Source: Massospora cicadina (taxonomy: Eukaryota > Entomophthoromycota > Entomophthoromycetes > Entomophthorales > Entomophthoraceae). Taken from it: 64,000 bases of DNA. This document shows positions 57,100 to 64,000 of the stretch, piece after piece. Within the stretch, counting starts at the first letter, position 1. Each line of letters starts with the position of its first letter. Both the position numbers and the translations under genes were made by a program. Below the pieces are notes generated by a model. The model was given only the letters and a program-made list of their open reading frames with translations, was not told where the DNA came from and did not search any database. Location of the stretch: NCBI GenBank assembly GCA_022478985.1, contig JAKSZP010009550.1, forward strand, positions 31,501 through 95,500, given 5' to 3'.

Positions 57100-57389
57100 A
57101 AAACGAGGAGCTTCTGGGTATGCCACGTGGAAGGCTTCCATCAACATACAATGATTGGCACATTTTCATGCAATAACCCAGCTGTTATTATATGAGGGGA
57201 AGTCTTTCCATGCCACCAAGTACTGCACTGAGTGATGCATGAAATGAGATGCCAAAATACATCCACCTCTGCTTCCACTGAGACTTCAATAACCACCAGC
57301 TTGGAGTCCATATGTGACGTGCCTTTAAATGGCAACAACTTGGAAGCAATAAAGAAGGGGTGGTATTTCCAATTAGTGGGAAGCGCCAT
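57100..57389 (-). pseudogene. T9 integrase end and chromodomain
   Basis: ALPTNWKYHPFFIASKLLPF is the LP..W.IHPVFHVSLLKPF block at the integrase end. After a frameshift, CILASHFMHHSVQYLVAWKD and FPSYNNSWV give the chromodomain core (YLVKWKGY...TWE). T9 is thus a second chromovirus, distinct from T8 in sequence. Confidence 0.8.
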
Positions 57390-57479
57390 TCCTCAAATTC
57401 TCAATGACCTTATGAGGGCCCAATCATTTGATCACAATCTTACATGAGAGCCCCTTCATATGCAGGTGCTAGGTATCAA

Positions 57480-58004
57480 GCATGACCAAAGAAAACCCAT
57501 GATCTCATGAGTGGGAAGTCATTTCCAATATGCAAACTGCTTATAATCACTGATGGCTTTAATAAGATGCTCCTAAATCATGGATTAGTGCTCCAGATCT
57601 GCTGTGTATGTTCCACTGCTGCAGGGACCTTTGGATGAAGCACAGCCCAGGAAAATGAAGGGTATACCCAACGTGTCCTCTTAAAGCAAAAACCCTGTGG
57701 ATGCGTGGGAGGCATTATTAAAAGCAAACTGATCCAGTGGAAGTTATCCGCCCAAAGTATTTTGAGTGGCAGTGGCTTACCACTGGAATACTGCTCAAGG
57801 ATATTGTTGACCCACTCCATCTGCCCATCAGACTGGGGATGGTATGTGGTGGAGCGTCACAGCTTGATCTTCAAAATGCCCAAGAGGGCTGTCCAAAAAA
57901 TGTGCCATAAATTGCAGCCCCTGGTCACTCACAATCTCCTGAGGCAACCCAAACATCAATAAGACATGCCGCACAAAGAGGCAGGCAGGTTTTCTAGAAG
58001 TGAT
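57480..58004 (-). pseudogene. T9 integrase core
   Basis: The minus strand reads ACLFVRHVLLMFGLPQEIVS, DQGLQFMAHFLDSPLGHF (58061-57828), then DGQMEWVNNILEQY-like text, LPLDQFAFNNASHASTGFLL. These are the second Asp and Glu regions of the DDE core. The upstream part is cut off at 58005 by the T10 LTR. Confidence 0.8.
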
Positions 58005-58472
58005 TGTTGGGATTTGAGATGATAAGCAAGCCGAAATCCCTGTTCCCAAATCAAGCATCAACCAATAACCCTAAGACCAATGCAAACGGAACCCTATTTG
58101 AAAGGCACCAAAATTAGACTTGATCAGGAAGCATCACTCATACAAGAATCAATGGAATCACCTTTAGGAATCCTGACCCCATTTCTTAAATCATGAGAGG
58201 TGCTTCCCCCACTGCTATGGTCTTGAGGATGACGCAGTACAATGAGGGTGCCATTCAGGCGGTCAATCCAGAAGGCAGTAAAAGATCCTGCTCTTTCAGT
58301 GGCACAAAGGTCCCTGATACACCATGTCCCCACGCGCCCTATAAATATTGATGCTTTTAACACAATATAGTAGTCTATATTCCTCCATCATTTCATTTTT
58401 TTGGCCTCTCCGCTAAATTCTCAGCTTCAAACCCATTTTCAGACTTTGGTGACAGTCAAGAGAACTGTAACA
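58005..58472 (+). repeat. 5' LTR of T10
   Basis: 468 bp, TGTTGGGATTTGAGATGATA to GAACTGTAACA, with CCCTATAAATATTGATGC as the likely TATA box at about 58338. Same family as the solo LTR at 46942. Confidence 0.9.
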
Positions 58473-58482
58473 CTGAGAGAAG

Positions 58483-58500
58483 TGGTTCCCACTACAGGGG
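58483..58500 (+). other. Primer-binding site of T10
   Basis: TGGTTCCCACTACAGGGG, 10 bp after the LTR; shares CACTACAGGGG with T7 and resembles those of T3-T5. Confidence 0.6.
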
Positions 58501-58538
58501 GCTCCGAGCTGTCCTAAGTAAAATCGTCTATCATGAAT

Positions 58539-59065
58539 AATGGATAATACTAGCAGTCCCAAAGATCAATCTGATGATCAGTCAAGAAGCGTTGCTCAAT
58601 GGATTAGTAGCTCACAGTATAAAGTGCCACTCATGAAGCCTGAGAGTCTAGAAATTTTAAACCACATTCCAGTTATACCTACCCTCAGTTGATGAAAATC
58701 AGTATCAACTTCATTATGAGAACCTTAACGACATTGTTCAAAAGTTATAAATTGCATCTACTCCATGGGTTCCTGCTCCAGCTGCTCCCACGCCTCTTCC
58801 GTTCCCTCTACCATGTGGGACCTCTATACTTGGCCCAGCTGCCAGCGGGAGAGCTTACCCTTGGAACCAAACGCTCCATTTGGAATTTTGTTCACCTGGC
58901 TATTTATCAACTCCTCCAGTTAGCTGGGTTACACCATCATGAAGTCTCCTAATAACTTGGGCTCACCCAGATTTTACACTCCCATGTCATCAATTTCATA
59001 CAATGCGGCCTCCTTCTTTGTCCACAACAACCGTGAGGCCATTATCAATAACAATGATTAATCAA
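58539..59065 (+). pseudogene. T10 gag, N-terminal piece
   Basis: MDNTSSPKDQSDDQSRSVAQ and WISSSQYKVPLMKPESLEIL start at an ATG near 58539. After a shift, ENQYQLHYENLNDIVQKL is followed by a Pro/Ala-rich stretch (VPAPAAPTPLPFPLP). The reading is lost at about 59065 where inserted sequence begins. Confidence 0.6.
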
Positions 59066-59071
59066 TGAGAC

Positions 59072-60040
59072 TGTCAAATTCTGTGATTGACTCATAAATA
59101 AACCTTTTGACAACCTACAGATCAGGCCAATTTTCCCGCCTAATGCTTGAAACAGTAATCTAAATAAAAATCTATTATAATAACATGGCTTGGGCCAATT
59201 ATTGCTACGTGGATTTAATTATATTACTAAAGCTCAGGCCAAATACCCCGCACATTTAGATTAAATTTTTCTGCAACTATTTTGGCTGGGTTGATCAGCT
59301 CAACATTAATTCTATTAATTATTCTATTGGCAGCTTGGGCCAAATATATTCACACAGTTGAGCCAATTATCTCTGCCAAAATCCTCAGCAACTAGTCTCA
59401 ATTAATTGGGACCAATATTAAGAAATTTGTATACAGAAATATTTGGGGAAAACCTAAAGTTAACGTTTAAAAGTCCCATGGACAATCAAACAAACGAAAA
59501 ATGTAATTAATTTTCCACCCTAGGGAAAAATTTGTATGTTGATCCGCATAATTGGCATGATAGCACTTGCACATGGACCACCCAAAAGGGAGTACCTAGT
59601 ACTATTGAGGGAAAGGCCTGCTGACGTCCTGATTAGGGGTACGTCATCTACTTCAATTGAGGCAAAAAATTTCACAGAAGGTATATTTTGTTAGCAGTAT
59701 GATAAAACTTAAATTATGAAAATCCTAGGACAATTTTGCATGCTTTTATCGCAATTTTTGTACCTGAAATCCTCCCAATTTTGAGAGTAATTTGACACCA
59801 ATAAACCTAAAAAAACGTTTCAGTCATATCAGTTCAAAGGCTGAACTGAGTTGGTAAAATATCTGTTGAAAATTTGTACTCTGGTGTGGCAAGGAGATGC
59901 CCTAGAGGTATAAATACTGGTGCCTGGCCTAATGAATTATCAATAAATAATCTAGTCTTAAATGAAGTCTATCTTATTATATCTCTATTTAATTTGTATC
60001 TAAAGTTGCTTTTGGAGAGTGTCAGCAAACTGGGATCTCA
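59072..60040 (+). repeat. Probable solo LTR or other insertion in T10 gag
   Basis: About 970 bp of AT-rich DNA, beginning TGTCAAATTCTGTGATTG and holding a TATA-like GAGGTATAAATACTGG (59905), separates two gag pieces. This is the size of the T2-T4 LTRs. The right edge and a target duplication could not be fixed. Confidence 0.4.
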
Positions 60041-60044
60041 GTAT

Positions 60045-61700
60045 CCTCGCTTGCAACTTTGCCTGCCTCAGCTGAAGTTCTCAATTATGAAGTGGAAATT
60101 AAACCCAAAGTTGGCCAGAAAAATCGGAGCCATTTAAATATGCTTAGAGTGTTTATGAACGGTTCTAAAATTATAAGCAACTGGCAATATTGAGGATCCA
60201 CCGGCCAAAATTCAGCCCATTTACCGTGCAGGATTTTATTTATCTAGTGAGTGATCTTTGGATTTTGACAGAGGCCCAAGGCCAAATTGCGGTGTTGTAT
60301 AGCGGGATCTCTGGCTACCTCAAGGACCAGCTGCATCTTCACATCCAACTCTTCAAGGCTGCTTGGAACCAGCACCTCCACCAAGTTGAGGATCTGGTAT
60401 GGACCCTGCAAAAACACTATCAGGAGCTGTCCTATTGCAACTACACCTCTTGGAATGAAGAACCTGAAGGACCTAGGGGGCCTGAAGGCCATGAAGGATG
60501 TGAGGGACTAAGGGCCTTAAAGTCCCCATGGACCTCGAGGGCCCTCAGGCCCCGTAGTACCTACTCCCAGAGACCCTGATGACCCTTGTCAAAAGGATGT
60601 GTTAGCAGCCCTGGATGCCTTAAGTAATCAAATTAAAATGTAGCTCATGGATACAATATCTGAGTGGACGGAGTCCCCCTCAACCCTAGGGTCTCCATTA
60701 AGGTATTGTCAGATGAGATAAATAACTTTAACGCCTTCATTAAACTTACCAATAGCTGCATCTCTCAGCTCAAACAAAAATGGGGGTTTGAAACCTGTTG
60801 GACCACCCTCTAGAATCAGTTTCATCTTCAAAGTGCTGACATTCAATCTTTAAAGGAGCAGGTCACAAATAAGGATTCCATTTTCTCCCTCAACTGAAGC
60901 TGGGACGATATCCAAGAGGACCTTGAGGGCCTAAGATGATGGTTAGATCAGCAGGTCCCCTGCGACTATGTGGAGACTGAGATCTCTAAGCCTGCACCCA
61001 TCCCTGGAGTTATCACCCTCTCCACTCCTCTTGTAACTAACTTTTAAAGCTATTTTTAAAAAGAGGTTCACCATTGGCCAAGAAAGCATTGCCTCCTTCC
61101 TGTATGCATATGAAAGTTCCATAGAAAAGATTACTAACCAGCAGAAGGTGAAGCATATTCACTCCTTCCTCAACAGCACTGCCTGGGAGATCATGACTCC
61201 CATTTGAAGGAATGAAACACCTAGGAACAGGTCCATAAGGCCTTAGTCTAAGAATTTGGCAGCAATCAAATCATGGCCAATCAAAACAAGAATTGATGGG
61301 TATCCGCCTGAAAAAAGGGTAGATTCCTATGAAGTTTGCCAGTCATCTCTATGCCCAATCACAACCATTGGTTACTACCAATTGTATTACCTTGGATGAT
61401 GCTATCACTGCTGTCATCTCCGCGTTGAGATCCTACCCTGAGGTTCAAATGCATTTGATTGGACAGAAGAATTGTTTTACTTGCATCCAGGAAATCAAGG
61501 AAGCACTTAATGAAATCCCTGCTTTGATCCTACAATCCAAGGCTGCCTCTTCAGGTCCATCCAACCATCCTTAAGTCCATGTAGTCAAAAACCAGAAAAA
61601 TCCTTGACCTCAATGCACTTACTGCAACGGTTTCAGACATAGTGCCAAGACCTGCTAGAAATGACTTTCCAAAGAGGTGTTAAAAGGTCCATCAGCATTA
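60045..61700 (+). pseudogene. T10 gag, main part with zinc knuckle
   Basis: ASAEVLNYEVEIKPKVGQKN resumes gag at about 60060. 60190-60579 contains a Gly-rich collagen-like EGPRGPEGHEGCEG. Near 61060, IGQESIASFLYAYESSIEKI belongs to the gag domain, and 61329-61574 holds NCITLDDAITAVISALRSYP. The knuckle CTYCNGFRHSAKTC (61614-61655) is a perfect CX2CX4HX4C, the only intact one in the window. Gag packages element RNA. Confidence 0.75.
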
Positions 61701-61899
61701 AGGATGAGGCGCTCCATGCTGACATCCCTATTAAGCCTCAAGAATTCTCCATAAAATCGCACAATCCTGGAGCTATTGTATCTGAAGAAAAAGTTTTAGT
61801 ATCTGTCAATAATAAAGAAATTGATACTGCTTATTCTAATTCTGATGACTCCCCCATGTTCTCATGCTACCTTTACAGTTTGAAAGTCTGTTTACCCAC

Positions 61900-62260
61900 T
61901 TTGCAGTTCAAGTACATAAGATTCCAGTCCTCAACATAGTTGACAGTGGCTCCCCATGAACGTTATATCATCCAAATGAATGAAGCACATAAAGATCTCT
62001 CCAGATTTTCCTCATTATATGGAGTACGGTACAGCAGGCCTGCAATGTACTCAATCTATAGGAGCCTATTCTTCCCTACATACTTGATTCAGGAATCTTT
62101 ATTGTAAATACCCCCACCATAATGCTAGGTAACCCTTGCTATGACCTGCTCCTTGGAACTCATTTCCTTTGAGACTACTCAGCAGTAGTTCATTACAATG
62201 ACGATTTTCTATCCCTACTAGGGCATCAGGTCTCCCTGATCTGTGAAACCTCCCATAGCT
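61900..62260 (+). pseudogene. T10 protease
   Basis: PVLNIVDSGSP at about 61925-61957 is a canonical D-S-G active site (T5 has DIG). MEYGTAGLQCTQSIGAYSSL and LGNPCYDLLLGTHF follow, matching the T5 protease order. Frameshifted. Confidence 0.7.
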
Positions 62261-62879
62261 CTAAGACAGAGGTAAAGGATCAAGCCTGCCTACTGGAGAG
62301 TGAGGGCCAAATTGATTGGCTCAAATATCATGTAAGGGGCTCTCAAGTCCGCTTGCCCCCCTGCTGTTGATGGACAAGAAGGCATGCCTATCTATTTACC
62401 TAGGGCAATTAAAATACCTCTGAAGTCCCAAGTCATTGCTGGCACCTGGTATTCTGTTAACATCCCCTCTAAATACCTGCTGAAAATCCAAGGCCTAGAC
62501 AACCCATCAATAAAGGAGGTGCTAACCTGTCTGGGAATTCTAGAATCAGCCTATGCAAGGTTTATATCAGTGTTTTTGGCTAACCTTTAGCAAAAGACCC
62601 AGGATAGTAGGCCCAAACAGTCCCGCCGCCTATGTCCGCCTCCTACCAGTGGAGGCTGTTAATGATGTCCATAATTTTGGGAGCCTAAGGTATTTTGGCC
62701 TGAAAATGCCTTCATCAGTGTCTCTAGTCAACACCAGTTATTGGGAAGGATCTCACTGAAAACAACAGCGTAGAGTGCTATAATTGTTGGAGGACATTCA
62801 GACCTGATTTTGGCCCCGACCTACAACTTTGGGAGAATGAATGGAGTTCTGCATCATCTGGAGACTAGAGATGCTCCCC

Positions 62880-63480
62880 CTTCTGGTCCTAACCTTACCA
62901 AAAAGCAATGTTAAAGAAGCCCAGGTGGTGGTGGAGCTCAGACAACTACCTGACGCCATACTCCTAGGGTATTCGTGCAGCTCTTGGGCCTCTCCTTTCC
63001 TGCTGGTTCAGAAGAAGGATGGCAGCCACCAGGTGGTAATAGACTGTTGATGATTCAACTCTATCACCAAGAAGGACAGTTATCATCTGCCCTAAATTGA
63101 AAACTCCCTTCTGACTACTTGTTGGATCACAGTATTTTTCTGCAATGGACCTTACCAGTGGATATTGGCAAGTGGAGCTCTCCCCTAAAGATCGAGCTAA
63201 GTGCGCCCTTATAACCAACAAGGGACTATTTGAGACCATAAGGATGCCCCAGGGCCTCTGTAATGCACCAGCCATTTTCCAATGCACCATGAATGGAATC
63301 CTTGGGGACTTGAAGCTGTCATATGTCCTCGTCTACCTAGACAATAAAACTGTTTTCTCATAAACCTTTAATGAACATGTCAAGCATCTTAGGGAAGCTT
63401 TCAATAAGCTCTAGAAGTCTTCTATAAAGTTTGAACCTTCGAAATTCTCTTTCTTCCAGTCAGAAATGGAGTTTCTGGGA
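62880..63480 (+). pseudogene. T10 reverse transcriptase
   Basis: SCSSWASPFLLVQKKDGSHQ, VVIDC (62980-63050); MDLTSGYWQVELSPKDRAKC, ALITNKGLFETIRMPQGLCN, APAIFQCTMNGILGDL and VLVYLDNKTVFS (63145-63360). This is the best-preserved RT stretch in the window; the box YLDN has lost its second Asp. Confidence 0.85.
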
Positions 63481-64000
63481 CATAAAGTTTCAAAGGTGGG
63501 CATCCAGCCATATTAGACAAAGTCAATACCATAAAAAACGTCATTCCCCCCAGAGCTTAAGGGATATACAGGTATTTCTAGGCATGTTAAGCTGTTATCA
63601 TCAGTTTATCCCTCAGTTTGCTGACCTAGCCAAGCCTATTGTACCTTCTGCAGAAGAATGTGCTTTTTGAGTGGCGGCTGGAACAAGAACAGGCTTTTAA
63701 TGTGTTGAGGACTGCTCTATGTAATAAACCCATTTTAGTCCACCAACGTTTTGACTAACCCGTCTTGTTGTTTACAGATTCAAGTGATGTTGCCAGTGGG
63801 GCTACCTAGACTTTCATGACAAAAAATCAGGAAAACCATCCAGTAACCTATCTTAGCAAGACACTAAGTAAGGCTGGACAGAACTACAGCATTACTGAGA
63901 GGGAGTGCCTAGCCACCTTTATAGCATCAAACATTTTCCCCTATCTCTATGGTACCCACTTTACCATCATCACTGACCATTCCTCACTCTGGTAGCTCCA
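63480..64000 (+). pseudogene. T10 RNase H (cut by window end)
   Basis: DIQVFLGMLSCYHQFIPQFA opens the link; LLFTDSSDVASGAT, NHPVTYLSKTLSKAGQNYSI, TERECLATFIASNIFPYLYG and TIITDHSSLW-stop-L follow. The stop replaces the usual Trp (TGG to TAG). It is colinear with T5 RNase H. Confidence 0.85.

Larger units (their letters stand above)
58005..64000 (+). mobile_element. T10: Ty3-type element inserted in T9, runs off the window
   Basis: 5' LTR (58005-58472), primer-binding site, gag, zinc knuckle, protease, RT and RNase H follow on the plus strand; integrase and 3' LTR lie beyond 64000. Related to T5. A block of about 1 kb (59072-60040) interrupts gag. Confidence 0.85.

Noticed and set aside
59590..59615. 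GTACCTAGTACTATTGAG as another micro-retroposon end
   Set aside because: Only CTAGTACT is shared, and no flanking direct repeat is present.
1..64000. CRISPR arrays, tRNA or rRNA genes
   Set aside because: No regularly spaced repeats with unique spacers and no cloverleaf or rRNA core seen; the repeats present are LTRs, target duplications and one microsatellite.

Overview
The window looks like eukaryotic repeat DNA. I found no intact cellular gene, rRNA, tRNA, CRISPR array or bacterial-type operon. It is AT-rich and almost entirely built from decayed retrotransposons: about ten Ty3/gypsy-type LTR elements (called T1-T10 here), two near full-length L1-like LINEs (L1, L2) and a family of 17-47 bp micro-retroposons (S1-S3). 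Every reading frame longer than about 150 codons is interrupted in every element. Many stops sit where the family has Trp, which fits G-to-A/C-to-T decay. The host is probably an organism with a large transposon-bloated genome. Some reverse transcriptase motifs (SGYWQV, MPQGLCNAP) made me think of an early-diverging fungus, but that is a weak guess.

Layout. 1-3717: 3' ends of two related Ty3 elements, T1 and T2. 3718-13721: T3, split in its gag by T4 (4939-9877, near-perfect 5-bp target duplication). T1-T4 share a layout in which an antisense reading frame lies between the integrase end and the polypurine tract. 13722-15222: a PBS/leader remnant, then unassigned DNA. 15239-20468: LINE L1 on the minus strand with a 16-bp target duplication. 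20485-22731: unassigned AT-rich DNA. 22737-28937: T5, the best-preserved LTR element, with a perfect ATTAC duplication. 29.7-32.5 kb: T6, plus strand.

32499-52888 is a nest. T7 (minus strand, LTRs at both ends) is interrupted in RNase H by the chromovirus T8 (34766-46222). T8 is itself interrupted in the integrase C-terminus by LINE L2 (36034-41381, perfect 17-bp duplication). A solo LTR of the T10 family lies at 46942-47409. 52.9-55.8 kb is unassigned AT-rich DNA that begins with a perfect hairpin. 57.1-58.0 kb is the 3' half of another chromovirus, T9 (minus), cut by T10 (58005 to beyond the window end).

The two most interesting signals are: (1) S1-S3, micro-insertions sharing the 3' end ACCATCTAGTACTAAA(A), each with a perfect 14-17 bp target duplication and each lodged in a retrotransposon; two copies have the same 5' end. 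(2) The antisense frame of T1-T4. The gag-pol proteins of the elements would have formed virus-like particles and made cDNA, and the LINE proteins supply target-primed reverse transcription, but no copy seen here could encode a complete working set. All domain calls come from reading translated frames by eye; no database search was run.
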